Shown: positions 22,148-34,900 of the stretch, piece by piece | Layout of the letters: every line of letters begins with the position of its first letter | Numbering within the stretch: the stretch's first letter is position 1 | Assembly (NCBI GenBank): GCA_004194705.1 | Contig: SADC01000203.1 | Coordinates: forward strand, 124,001 to 188,000 | Source: Ditylenchus dipsaci | Taxonomy: Eukaryota > Nematoda > Chromadorea > Rhabditida > Anguinidae | Length of the DNA: 64,000 bases | Direction: 5' to 3' | Notes under the pieces: generated by a model | What the model saw: the letters and a program-made list of their open reading frames with translations, nothing else | Databases searched by the model: none | What the model was told of the DNA's origin: nothing | Program-made: the position numbers and the translations under genes

Positions 22148-22908
22148 CAGGGTGGCGCAACATAAACGCATGAATGAATTTTCGCCATAACTTTTTTAAT
22201 TTGCGGTACTTTGACGAGATCTTTTTTTATTCGAAAGCTGAATGAATGAGAAATCAAATGACACCAAACTTATTGATTTTCATGTTTGTTATCACTGTTA
22301 AAACATGTTTGATTGAAAATTTTTTTTTCTTCTTTTAGCCATGGTCTACAGTGCTCAAGAGAAGACAAAGTGCGTCGAAATGTTCATTGAAGAAGGCAAA
22401 AGCGTGGCCAATTTTGGCGTTCGATATCGGAGGGAGCTCGGGATTCATGCTTAAGTGCCAGACCGCAATAGGATTCTTGACTGGTACAACAAATTCAAGG
22501 GCGAGGAAGCGTCGAAAGGAAGAAGAGGCCAAACATCAAGGTTGGATTTTTTGGGTTTGGTTAATTGGATGATGAATTTGGTTGATTTTTTGCTGCAGAC
22601 AGTTCGAACGGAAGAGAAAACAGCGGAGGTAATCGATGGTCAACAGAGCAATCGGAGCCTACGAAACTCGCCTCGAATACTGCCTAGAAGTGAATGGGAA
22701 AAGTACAGAACAGGAATATGAGTGAAAATCATTGTTATTTTTGTCCGTTAAAATTGGGTGTGTTCAAATAAAGAATTCTTTGCTTGTTTGGTGTCATTCG
22801 ATTTCTCATTCATTCAGCTTTCGAATAAAAAAAAGATCTCGTCAAAGTACCGCAAATTTAAAAAGTTATGGCGAAAATTCATTCATGAGTTTATGTTGCG
22901 CCACCCTG
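22148..22908 (+). mobile_element. Tc1/mariner-like element, internally deleted
   Basis: The terminal inverted repeats of about 120 bp start CAGGGTGGCGCAACATAAAC and end GTTTATGTTGCGCCACCCTG. TA flanks both sides (22146-22147 and 22909-22910). Inside, behind a TTTTAG acceptor, an ORF starts MVYSAQEKTKCVEMFIEEGK and continues SVANFGVRYRRELGI, then after a break VPDRNRILDWYNKFKG. This is the helix-turn-helix N-terminus of a mariner-type transposase. The catalytic domain is missing. Confidence 0.88.
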
Positions 22909-22937
22909 TAATTAAGAAGCTCAATCTCCATACATTA

Positions 22938-23488
22938 GGTTGGCGGATAAGTTTCCGAACTGGTATCAAAATTAAGTGAATTTTAAGTCCTAAATGAAAA
23001 GTTTTTTTTACAGTTTTCTTGGTTACTGAAAAAGCTATCATTTTCATACAAACTTTTACATTTTGACAGCAGTATGGAAAAAATCAACCTATTTTTCGAG
23101 TACTACTGAATTTCGAGTTTGAGCTAGGCCACAATGTAAAAGAGTGTGTGGATGACATTACTTAAGCAAAGATAGCCGAAATCTGCCAACAACAACAGCA
23201 TATGAGTAGTTCTTCAAGTTGAAAATCAAAACTTTGATACTTGAAGACAAGCCGAGATCTGGAGGCCCACGATAAGTTGAAAAAGGGGCTTTCGTCAACT
23301 TCAAGAGCTCACAGTTGCTTGAAAAATTCAACGCGTGTAAATTGCGACTAGATTGGTGGACAGGATTGGCCAGATGCCCGTTCTTTGACAATATTGTGAC
23401 GCGCAAGAAGAATTAAATACCATATGCTAATCAAGAGTGTCATGGAAAGTTTTGATCTAATGGTGAGTCCGATACTTATCCGCCAACC
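22938..23488 (+). mobile_element. mariner remnant with TA-flanked TIRs
   Basis: TTAGGTTGGCGGATAAGTTT at the left is matched by ACTTATCCGCCAACCTAA at the right. Decayed coding sequence on the plus strand resembles a mariner N-terminus (KINLFFEYY; then HNVKECVDDIT-like and AKIAEICQQQQ in shifting frames). Non-functional. Confidence 0.8.
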
Positions 23489-23491
23489 TAA

Positions 23492-24519
23492 TAGTATTTG
23501 GTATGGGAAGGTGGGTGGATGGTTGAGGCTTTTGAGTACATGTTTGGTCACAAGGATAAACCTTTTTAGTTAAATATTTTATCGGAAATATGTACTAATC
23601 TGCAACAGAGTAGAAAGGGTTTTGAAAAAAACTGCCCTTTGCCGTCTAGACTGATAAAACAAAACTGATAGGTCGGTAGAAATGAGGAAGAAAATCGTTG
23701 TCTTAAAAACGCGGTTCTGAAAAACAAAAAAAAATTTGAAATGAAGCACTTTTGAATTTTAAACTCAAATTTCGAAAAACAGGATAAATGCAGTAACATT
23801 TTTGCTGCGTTTTTGATGAACGCATGTTTTTGGTTTCAACTTCAAGAATTACGCATTATATAAAGCGCAACGAATATGACAGGACTTATTCAAACGCGGG
23901 CATTTTCACGTATCGTCCATTTTATTTCTTGCATAACATCCCCGTTTTGCAATTCTCGCTGTCGGCAACGAAAATGGTTTTTTTTAAAATATTCGCTAAT
24001 TAGAAATTACGAATATTGTTGGGTTTATACAAAGAGGTGGAAGGGAACGCCAGCACTACAACGTTTTTCTGCTTTCTTTTTTATTGGTGTCTATTGAAGA
24101 TCACTCTAATTTTATTTAACTTGTATATAATAATGCCATTTAATATTGTCATTGACATAGCTGATGCTGTCAAAGAGCATGCTCTCTCCACGTCGCAACA
24201 TATAATGATGCCTTTCCTCGCTTGACTGCTTTTTGTATAACTCTCTATCCTTTACTATTTTTCCTGACTCCGAGATTGCCAAAAACTTTGAATGCGAATG
24301 AAAGAAAACTAAGCCGATCCTGTCTGATATTTTGTTAGCTAAGGGGTAAGATTTTAGATCTCATAATTTTTTTACAAGGCATTGTATGAACATTTATTCT
24401 GAAATTTAATTAACGTCTCCGATAACAACAAAAATAAGTTTTTCTTGTTGCTAGGTTTGGATTAACGCCTTTCCACCCAAGACTCTCAAAAAAATCAAGA
24501 CTCTTGGTCATACGATGCA
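23492..24519. other. Intergenic, no gene recognised
   Basis: Several short ORFs, none with a recognisable domain or convincing splice context. A 30-aa ORF at 24134 (MPFNIVIDIADAVKEHAL) could be an exon but has no partner I can identify. Confidence 0.35.
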
Positions 24520-24990
24520 TATACCAGAGGGCGGGTGGTTGGTTGATTATTTTTCAACCCTCGAAAATTTTGAAATTCTGAATAAAAATGGCCTTAACTC
24601 TGAAACATAGTCAAAAACGAGTAGAGGGAGCATATTAGAGTAAATACGGCAGAGACTTTTTGCCACAGCCTTTGTTAAAAAACCGAACACGGACATAATT
24701 TCGTCAGGCCAAAATTTCGCCACGCCCAAAATTTCGCTTGAGGGCTTGAGAGTTAGAGATGCGCGCACTCACTTACCTTAGACATGATTCCGAGAAAGAC
24801 TCATAAAATATGTGTAAATAGGCTCTTTTCGCCCAGTTCCAGTGACCAAAACATGCGACGAAATTTCGGTCGCGACGAAATTATGGGCGCGACGAAATTT
24901 TGTTCACGACGGAATTTTGGCCCGACGAAATTTTGGGCGCGACGAAATTTTGATCCGACGAATTTATGTCACGTACCCTTAAAAACATGG
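24520..24990. repeat. Mixed repeat block with CGACGAAATTTTGGGCG units
   Basis: 24520-24651 is the right part of an ACCGTATTT-family MITE. From 24690, the motif AATTTCGTCAGGCC / AAATTTCGCC occurs on the left and CGACGAAATTTTGGGCG about six times at 24848-24965, in inverted orientation. A TTACCTTAGACATGATTCCG unit (the repeat at 10976) is inserted between them. The right end lies near TTATGTCACGTACCC. Confidence 0.6.
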
Positions 24991-25207
24991 TAAGACAGTC
25001 GTAGGACATTTTTTAACGTTTCGTTAGAAAAGTAGCATCTTTTTTGTTCTTCCTTTTTGGCTAAAAACTATGGAACCCCCTCATGCGTTAATTTTTCACT
25101 ACTTAAAAAAACGAGTAATTTGAAAAAAAAATATTTTGGATTAAAATGTAGATAAACAAGGAAGAAAACTCTTTCTTACAAAAACTACAGAAAAAATATA
25201 TTGACTA

Positions 25208-25385
25208 CAGTCGAGTCTCGATTTAACGTACCCCCTGGGGACCGGCCCTAGGGGTACGTTAAATCGAGGGGTACGTTATATCGGGGTAAATTTGACGGAG
25301 TTTATTATTGGAGGGACCGGCCCTAGGGGTACGTTAAATCGAAGGGTACGTTAAATTGGGGGTACGTTAAATCGAGACTCGACTG
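25208..25385. repeat. pogo-like MITE, ACGTACCCC variant
   Basis: Exactly bounded by TA. It starts CAGTCGAGTCTCGATTTAAC and ends TTAAATCGAGACTCGACTG. The inner unit GGGTACGTTAAATCGAGGGG occurs several times. Confidence 0.9.
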
Positions 25386-25951
25386 TAATTGTTTAAAAAC
25401 TATTATGACAAATTTGTACTCTCTACTTTTATTTCAAAAATTTATTATGAATTTTTGGCTCACTTTCTGCTTAATACATTTTTGTTTGTATTGCTCCAGT
25501 TTTGTAGACAATTAAAGCCACATACATAGCAGCTGGTGCAATTTTTATTTCTTTTTCACCACACCTAATATTTCAGTGTCTATTGATTTTTCGTGAGAAA
25601 TTGTGCCTTTCACTTTATTTTTCAACTAAATTTTTATAGTTTAAGCATTTTTGAATTTTATAACAACTGTAAAAGGTCTTATAATTGCCCAATATAGTTG
25701 CCCCAGATAATATTTCTCAACTACTTATTTCAGTTATCTTTTCAATTTACTTTAAAACATATTAATGTAGTTGTAGTGGTCTAGAATATCAATGAAAACA
25801 TAGGCTTTATTTTTTAGACAAGCTTTGGCGAAAATCGAAATGTGAAATGAAAAAAATTCATTGAAAAAAAGCTGATTCATTTCTTGTCACATTTTGATTT
25901 TTAGATCATTTTTTGTAGGAAATTCTAACTTTTGATATAGATGATACTTAT

Positions 25952-27921
25952 TAGTGTTGAGGAATAGGGTTTTGCAGTTTTGCAGTGCAGTATTTTTCAA
26001 TGACCCTAGGTGCAGTGCTGTATTGCAGTGTCAAAAAATCGTATATGCAGTGTCGCAGTGCAGTGTTTTACCGTGATGCAGTATACTGCAGTATTTGACA
26101 ATACGGATGTTTCAATGTGCAGTAGCAGCTAATTTTAAATCAAAAATCTAGTAAATTTAAGATTTTATTGCTTCCCAACAACAAAAAACAACAAAAATAA
26201 CAACAAACTATGAGATAAGGCTAATACTGATAATAAAGCAGCGGCAGAACTTTGTTGAGAAAAACAAGCATCTCTGCATTCTTCGGTGCCAGGTTAAATC
26301 TTCTGTAGTGTAAGACGTCCGGAGCGACCGAGAAAAGCTGTTCGCTGGCAACACTGGTAGATGGAGAAGACAAAAATCGGTGAGCCACCGATGCCAAAGA
26401 TGAAAAGATTTTGCAGTTGTTCTATAAAACATAAAAAGACAAATAATTGTCAATTTTATTGATGTCCAACCTTCCAATATTCCATGCAATCAACATCAGG
26501 CTGTTGACATTCTTCCAGTATGTAGGCGTTGATCTCTAATTGTAATTGAGTAGATGGTCTCTTGGTGACGCTTTCATCGTGGATACCCAGCGAATCAAAG
26601 AAAGGGGATAAGACATCTTTTCTGGTGGCTGCACGCTGTCTAAAATCCAGATATTAACTAATGAAAAGTGCAATTAATATGTTCACCAGTGTCCACAATG
26701 AGATCCTCTGCTTCTTGTCACTTGCTGTCTAAAGCGAGTCCTGTCCTCACTCAATCGATCCTTGAATCGCGGATCGAGAAATCTAGCTAAGCTATATGTC
26801 CTAAAATAAATTTGGTAGAATTGTCTATCTCCTAGCTAAGAACCTGAGCAGACGAATTTCCAATCGAAGAAACTTTTCGTCTATCGCCTTTTCCATCCGC
26901 TGTTGAACATCCAAGAACTTGTCGATTCCACGGAGTTTGTTTATTAAGGTCTTTCCAACAGCACATTGATCAGAAAGAGCAGACAAACTAAGGCACACTT
27001 GTTTCGTTGCACGTTCAAAAAAGCCAGTAGCTTTGCCAAATCTTCAAGAAGAAGCCATTCGTTTTTATCCATCTCACCCGACCCATCTCACGCTCGTAAC
27101 AGAAGCAAAAGTTTTCCACCGCTCGGCGTTGTTCACATAACCGACGGCACACGAGAAGTGTGCTGTTTTACCTAGTGTCCACATCCTGAAATCAATGGAA
27201 AAAGTTATTTCCAAATACCTGTATCAAGCGGTTTGTTGAAAAACCTTCTTTTCCTGCTCTACACGTAATCTTTCATAAGCTTTAGGTGAGTGGCTGAAAT
27301 GCGTGGCGATGGCTATTCCTCGAATGTAGGACGTTCCACGACTGAAAAAGGCTGACAAGTACAGGCGATGAAGTGCATGACTTTTCTGTCTGTCGAAGAG
27401 AGCTCTCCTACGAATTGTGTCTACCAAACCAGTTTTCAAAGCGTGAATTAGTGTACTTTTTGATGTGACGTTCACAAACTTATCCATCGATTTTAACATT
27501 CGCTACTTTCTTGGCGTCCAACTCAGCTAGCTTTTTTGCCTAATCTGGATGCGTTTTGGCGTGATGCAGGAGATAAGCAGAGTTTCTGTTGCTGATCTTG
27601 ATGACACTTCCGCATTCCGCGCACGAGTATTCGACGTTAGACCCGACCACTTTGGTAAACAATCCGAGCTTCCAGATGGCACTCATCTAAGGATTGGTAA
27701 AAATAAAGCATTCGATCAAAAAGCGTGAACAAACGACACAACATAATTAAAATACAGACATTTTTTGGGGGTGTAATAAAAAAACTCTGCAGTGTGAAAC
27801 TGCAGTATTTTGAAGCGGCGCAGTGCACTGTTGCAGTATTTTTAACTGATGCACTGCAGTATTGCAGTGAAGTAATTTTGCTCAATTTGTGCAGCGCAGT
27901 ATTGCAGTGCACTCAACACTA
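25952..27921 (-). mobile_element. hAT transposon with 8-bp TSD ATACTTAT
   Basis: The ends TAGTGTTGA / TCAACACTA and exact duplicates ATACTTAT at 25944-25951 and 27922-27929 delimit the element (1970 bp). Subterminal arrays of TTGCAGTGCAGTATT-like units lie in inverted orientation at the two ends (25975-26110 and 27785-27912). It interrupts a second copy of the foldback found at 20465-20925. It encodes a transposase on the minus strand. Confidence 0.93.
26219..27645 (-). CDS. hAT transposase with BED-type zinc finger
   Basis: From 5' to 3': a BED finger reads SCAECGSVIKISNRNSAYLL and HHAKTHPD (C-x2-C and H-x3-H pattern). Then KLAELDAKKVANVKIDG-like and MDKFVNVTSKSTLIHALKTG with RALFDRQKSHALHRLYLSAF follow. 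The C-terminus reads KIFSSLASVAHRFLSSPSTS, VASEQLFSVAPDVLHYRRFN, LAPKNAEMLVFLNKVLPLLY and stops at about 26219: the hAT dimerisation motif (S-x-A-SE-x-x-F). Short introns interrupt it and an in-frame stop follows the BED finger, so activity is doubtful. The middle part (26490-27200) is not fully resolved by eye. Confidence 0.75.
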
Positions 27922-28295
27922 ATACTTATTCAACTTTTAGTTCTTCACAAGTTTGTTCGAAGTTGCAACAGCGAGCTGTCGAGAAAATATGGCTCACAAA
28001 CCACATTTAAAACACAAAACTTGGATTAATCCCTCCGTGTCGAGACTATCTCCTTAACAGCTTTCACCACTCCTTTAACATTAGGTAGCTCCCAGGTAGT
28101 ATAAGCACTGTCATTGACTTTCTTGGGAACATCGATGGGGCAAGGGGTTACGTACACTAATTTTTTACAAATGGTAGTGTTTTTTTTAAATTTACCCTGT
28201 ATACACACGGGTTCTGTTCATTTTCATTCATTTGCATCTCGGTAGTAACTTCTAGATACATAGGTAGTAGTATCGGAGTCCTACAACCTTTGTAA

Positions 28296-28582
28296 TAGAG
28301 TAGTTCACGGTCGGTTAACCGACCCGGTCGGTTAACCGACCGACCGGGTATTTGGCCAAAAAAAACCGACCGAAAAACCGGGTACAAAAAAACCGGGAAA
28401 ACCGAAAACCGGGTACAGCAAAATTTCGGTTAATTTACGACAAAAAAAAAACCGAAAACCGGGTACAATCCGGTTAACCGACCGAAAGAAAACTGAAAAA
28501 CCGTAACCGAAAACCGGGTAGCCAAAATCCCGGTTAACCGAAAACCGGGTAAGGCCCAATTAACCGACCGTGAACTACTCTA
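28296..28582. mobile_element. hAT-like MITE with TSD CTTTGTAA, AACCGGGTA arrays
   Basis: It begins TAGAGTAGTTCACGGTCGG and ends CCGACCGTGAACTACTCTA. CTTTGTAA flanks both sides (28288-28295, 28583-28590). The 287-bp interior is made of CGGTTAACCGACC and CCGAAAACCGGGTA units. Confidence 0.93.
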
Positions 28583-28937
28583 CTTTGTAACAAAATTTAG
28601 GCATCACTACCAAAACATCAGTACCACCATCTGGGTAACTCTACCTGGAAAAGATATTTCTGGCGCCACTAACAAGGGAATTTTTCTGTTCCCTGTAAAA
28701 CCTCCATGTTTCTATCAACCTATGCAAATTTTCCATGTAAATACAAAAGCCCGCGTTCAAGTGTAAAAATATAAAAAAAGACAAAAACCTTTTGATATTT
28801 TGGATCTTCTAAATCGAATAGGTGACTTCTTAACTCTTGTTCAGTGAGTTTTTAATTGGGTAACTTTAAGATTATGTAGTTTTCAATCTTTCTTACGCGA
28901 TGATGCCTAATTGTTTTTGATTAAACACATTTTAGAA

Positions 28938-31900
28938 ATGCCCGACAAATCCTCTACTAAAAAGAAGCTAGAAGCACCAATAATATGCTTAGTATGTGGG
29001 CGTAAAACAGCGTGCATGCATTATGGCATTCCCAGCTGTTTCGGTATGATTATTAAACAAACATTAACTTAATACAGTCAAACCTCTATATAACGGCACC
29101 TCTATATAACGGCACCCAAAATAAGACCAATTTGGTCGGGTTATACTAAAATTCAGTCAAAGTAAACCCTCTATATAACGGCACCTTCTATATAACGGCA
29201 CTTTTTTGCGGTCCCTAGGGGTGCCGTTATATAGAGGTTCGACTGTAATTAATATTTTATATTGGCTCTACGCATATCCTTGAATGTTAGCTTTTGAGTG
29301 ATATACAGTCCACTCTCGATATAAGCACACCCCCTCAAGTTCGTTACCGCCTAGGGTCCGACACCTTTTTTACCCGATTTTCGAAGTCTTTTGCCAAACC
29401 TGATTCGTCAGTCTGATCAGAAAAATCGTACAGATTCTGATTCCACCAATCAGTTCTCGAGATAGCCACAAGTTTGCCGAAAAGACCCGCGGCTCTCGAT
29501 ATAAGCACACCTTTTTAAAAATTAAATGTGCTTATATCGGGAGCCGCGGTCTTTTCGGCAAACTTGTGGCTATCTCGAGAACTGATTGGTGGAATCAGAA
29601 TCTGTACGATTTTTCTGATCAGACTGACGAATCAGGTTTGGCAAAAGACTTCGAAAATCGGGTTAAAAAAGTGTCGGACCCTAGGCGGTAACGAACTTGA
29701 GGGGTGTGCTTATATCGAGAGTGGACTGTATGATTGGTTCGTACTCATTTGATCACAACTCATTTGATCCCACTCATTTGATCCCACTCATTTAATGCCA
29801 ACTCATTTTATCACAACTCATTGGATCACAACTCATTTGATCCCACCTCATTTGATCCTAATTTCGGTACTAGACTAATTTACCCCGGTAAATTCATTCC
29901 CCGGCAAATTTATCGTCCAGTCTTTCCCAAGTACTAGGGTTTGAATCCGCCTAGCAGCATTAAATTTTTTGTGCTTATTTCATAATCTTCTCGGGGTAAA
30001 TCTGTTCTAGGGAGCCCATACCACACTGAACGCCTAAAATATCCCCAGCCACTTTAAACCACTCTAGAATACTTCGACTGGCTCTAAAGCAACTGGATAT
30101 TGAGATGACGAGCCGACCTGTTGACTGATCGATCATCTAAGTATAAGTCAACCTGGACCATCCGGAAAGTTCCAGATCGGAAAAGTTCGAATAACGTGGT
30201 ATTCTTCTCTTTTTGAGGTCTATGTTGTTGTTTTCTAGATTTCTTAAAGGCTAAATCGTACAGACTGAAAATTTCTTATTTACTTGACCATAGTTTCATG
30301 CTTATCCAAACACAACCAGAAGAGAAGCATTTTTTATTGATCAAATAGGAGATTTCTTTAACAGTTGTAATGAACAAACAAAAATGACAAACGTAAAACA
30401 TCATATCAGTTTTAGAACTCCTCATTTTCTTCTTCTCCCACATCAACAACTAGAAAATTCGCCAGATGCTGCTGTTCGGCTTTTAAGAACTCCATTCGAT
30501 CTGACGGCTGATAACAACGAAACAACATTTTTATATTTGCTTCGCGGCAGTCATCTAGACGACGCGGCTGGCGCAGCACTTCAACAGGATTCACTCTTGC
30601 TGGACTCTAGATGGTCAAAAAATTCAATCTTTAGGACTGACTTATAGGATGATATACCTGACGACCGGTTGTCTCGTCTTCTCTTCTTCGGCGCTGACTC
30701 GAGAAATGAGTTGGCTCTAGGTTGATCTTGGCCTTGCGAAAACACTTATTGAAGACTCTCTATACATATTTGAGAATTGAGTAGGCGAAGACCGTCGATT
30801 GAACCAAAGAAAGTTTTTGCCGTATCCCGCACTTACTCATCTTGATGCAGCGCCAGTTTTGAATTGTTCCTTTACTCACTACCCTGCTTTTCACAAATTC
30901 ATAGCCACCTGTGATCAGGCACTGCTTTCCTCGATTTGCTAGAGACATGATCCTCTGAAATACCAATAAAGGAGAAAAAATTAACTAAGGTTCGTAACCT
31001 GAACAGATAGTTGATACGGCAAGTTTTCACCTTCGTTAGGCCCACCGATCAGCAAGGCATCACCCACGTTCATAGCCATCGATATTGCTAAAGCCAAACC
31101 AATAACAAAGATTTTTCTACCAAATAAAACTTAAGAAAGACCACCATGCTTTCCAAAAACTTTGAAATACAAATTTTTGAAATTGGGATCAAATGAGTTG
31201 TGATCAAATGAGTTAGGATTAAATGAGTGGAATCAAATGAGTGGGATCAAATGAGTTGTGATCAAATGAGTTGTGATCAAATGAGTGTGTACGGTATCAT
31301 TTGCTTGACATCGAACAAAAAAGTTGGAAAAATAGAATGGACAAATGGAGTCCGCTTGAGGAATCGGTAGTTGAAGAATATGTGTGAAGCCTTTTTATTT
31401 TCGTCACACAGCAATGTGAACTTTGTGCGAGAAGTGAATAAATCGTTTTTTCGTTGTCTCTTTCAAATATTTAGTTTTTATAATTGTTAAAACATGATGA
31501 GACATTCTCTAATCGAAAAGCGCATCAACCCCAATAAAGGAAATCCTAAGGCATTTTGTGCTTTCTAATAATATATAACATTTTAAAAGATTTTTTCTGT
31601 AATATTGAAGAAAACCTTGTTACCTCATTTTTTAGACTAATTTTTCATCTCGGATCATTGTGTTCGCTGATGAATTCTGAGCTACTTTAATTTTTGTCGA
31701 TGAATAGGCGCGTTTTTTTTTAAAGTATTCTTAGAAATTATTTGAAAGTGAGTGTTTTTTTTTCTTTTCTTCTTTTTATGATTAACTACCCTAAATCATA
31801 GTTTTTCACCATGCTTTGGTTACCGCGGCTGGGCAAAAAAAGAGCCTGTATATGCATTTTGTCATCAACAGTCTTGGCAATATCTCTCAATAGGGGGATT

Positions 31901-34900
31901 TTTTTACCTTGGTTACCCCTTTTTGTGATTTTTCAATCTTAGGCAAGGGTAGGTCAGCGTATGTTAGGACGGACTCAAACATATTTTAAACTCATATTTA
32001 AATTTGTCCTAACATACGTTGGCCAACCATCGCTTAATCCTAAATACTAAAAAATTAGATAAAAAAAGCGCGGGACCAAGCGAAAAACAACCCCATTGAC
32101 GCATAAGGCCAGAGTTTTGCTCGGAATCATGTCTAAGGTCAGTGAATGCGCGCATATCTAACTCTCAATCCAGGGAGCTTGGGGCTTGGACCTTTAATCA
32201 AGCCTCCTGTCAAGCCCCTGTGCAAAAACAATTATTCTTTTTTTCAGGTTGCAAATCTTTTTTTCGGCGAATTATTTTATCCGGAGTGCGCTACAAATGT
32301 ACTTATCAGTCTTTAGCTGACATTTCACATGGTAAGTACGGTATATCAGGATATAGTATTTTTTTCGTGGTGCGCAAAACAGATAAATTTATCTGAACCG
32401 ATAAATTAATCTGCCAGATACAATTTTATCTGACAGATAAAATTTATCTTCCAGATAAAATTTTATCGGTTAGATAAAATTCGATGCTTAAATAAAAATC
32501 ATTAAAAAAATAAAAAATGGGTTCCACACTTGCAAATCTATAGAAATTTTCAAGAATGATAGTGATAAAAATAGCTGATGGGTTTTCAAATTTTTCAGCC
32601 AGGATTTCTGGCGAAACCCATCAAATATTTTAGTCACTATTATTCTTGAAAATTTCCATAGATTTGCAACTGTGAAACCTATTTTTTAATTTTCTAATGA
32701 TTTTTATTTAAAATCAAATTTTATCTGACAATAGAATTTTATCTATCAGATAAAATTTTATCTGGCAGATAAATTCTATCTGTCAGATAAAAATTTATTT
32801 GGCAGATAAATTTATCGGTTCAGATAAATTTATCTGTTTTGCGCACCACGATTTTTTTGACTGAAGGATAATTTTTGTCGAAATTTTTTCAAACCCAAAA
32901 ATTTGTCGATTTTCACAGATTTTAATATTTATGTTTTTGACTAAATTTAAAAAATACAGACAAGCCCTTAAAACCGCAGAACCAAGGGACCGGCCTTAGG
33001 GTGTTGGTTTTAATAGATAATTAACTCATATGAGGTAAAAGTAGTGGTTTATGGAGGTTATCTATTTTTAAGTAAAATTAATTGACGTCTATCTTTTAAC
33101 ATTGACATGATTATTTAAATTGTTATTTGATAGCTTCTAAACGTTTGGTCTTCAGCAAAAATTAGTCGAATAGTCGAATCGTTTTAAAGAGTTAGCAAAA
33201 AAGAGGCAGGAATTAAAATAGTCATTTTTAACAAGATAAAAATAAATTTCAAAAAGTGGCCGTAAATGGGGCAGCGAGTAATTGCGCAAATTCAGATTGC
33301 GCATGTTCAAATAGCGCAAAAATCATTGGCGTTATCCGGCAAATATTTGCCGAATAACGCCAATGATTTTTGCGCAATTTGAACATGCGCAATCTGCATT
33401 TGCGCAATCGCTCGCTGCTTCGTAAATGCTCTTCCCCTTTAAATTTTTCCGAAGATTTTTTAATAGTTTGAAAATATTTTCAGTTGTAGCTTGTCGAGCC
33501 TGTCGATTTGATCGTTGCGTACTAAAGGGAATGAATCCTATGGAAATCAAATTGTCTAAACACTTGGATATAAATGAAATTACTGCTGAGTTAAAGGAAA
33601 AAAAACTTGCAATTCAAGAAAAGCTAAAAAATCAAAAGCAGATTGCGACAAAGGTTTTCTTCACTTAAAAATTTTTGATAGTTATAATTATATTATAAAA
33701 TTGCATATTTTTTTGATGACAATGTTAAAATAATGTTACCAAACAAAAAAAGTAAAAAAAATTAAAAAAGCATGCCCGTCGCAGATGGGAATATTGTGAA
33801 AGGCAGGGTACCGGATAAATCAAAAATTTATCGTTGTGAGAAACACTATAATTTTATTAACTTAAATTAGAGGGGGGGGGGTCTTGAATTAGAGTAAATA
33901 CGGTAAGGAGCATTTTTTTAGTATTCAGGGGCATTTTTCAGTATTTAGAGGGGTAAAATTAAATGCTACCCTTTGGAGTACGCCGTCGCTTTCCCATCAG
34001 GCCAGCGATGCTCCTAGTTCTACTCTAAAATGTTTTCGACTACTCATAGCCGGTAGAGTACTTAACAAATTTGAATTAATTCTCGTTGGAAGTTCCCTGG
34101 TACCCCGCCTTTTAAAATATTCCGATCGGCAACGGCATGCCCTTCTAAGCACGCTTTTAGGCGTCTCCTGTCGCTGAAATTAGTTTAGAAGGTAGTCAAC
34201 TGCAGTCATTGCTTTTCATAGAGTCAAAGTCAAAAAAATCAGAGAAGCAGCAGTTAGACCTCCGTTTATTTTTGAAAATCATTCTATTCACGATTTGATA
34301 ACAACACGGCGAAATGAACTAGCTTATGCAGACAACCATGTGGTAGACTTTATAACCTTTTACTTTTAAAATTTAATCCCTCTTTAAAATTGCTGTTTAA
34401 GCAAGCATGCCTGATGCTCTAATAAAAAAGTCGGGTACCAAGTCAATTAAAAAAAAGATTTTAATAAAAAAAAATTACTACCTTGGATTTCCAAAACTCT
34501 TTTTGCGCAGCTGAAGTGATCGAAACGAGGTAGAGTAAGTTAGGGGATAAACCACGGCTTTCAACTCAATTTTTCCAAATTTTCGGGCGCACCCCGGCGC
34601 CGGCGCCTGACCAAGTATGTTTATGGGTCATATATTGGGGATGTTAGTATACTCAGGTCGACCTTGATTTATGAAGTCTTATAGAGGGTCGTTGTATCGA
34701 GGCTCAGGTGTAACTGTATTTTTTGCTCTAATTATGAATTGCTTCACTTATTTAATGAAAAAAGTTCACATTTTCATCTCAACTATTATTAATAAAAACC
34801 ATTATAACTATAAACACACTAATAAACGTTTATTTTTAAATTAGAATCTTTTAGAGACCAGAAAACTGGCCTTTGAAAGACTCTGATTTCCTGTATGAAA

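Noticed and set aside
27637..27922. ORFs with repeated SALQYC/TALHK-like peptides on both strands
   Set aside because: They are translations of the GCAGTATT subterminal array of the hAT element.
28157..28559. ORFs rich in Phe-Gly-Tyr-Pro repeats
   Set aside because: They translate the AACCGGGTA array of a hAT-like MITE with a perfect TSD; not a repeat protein.
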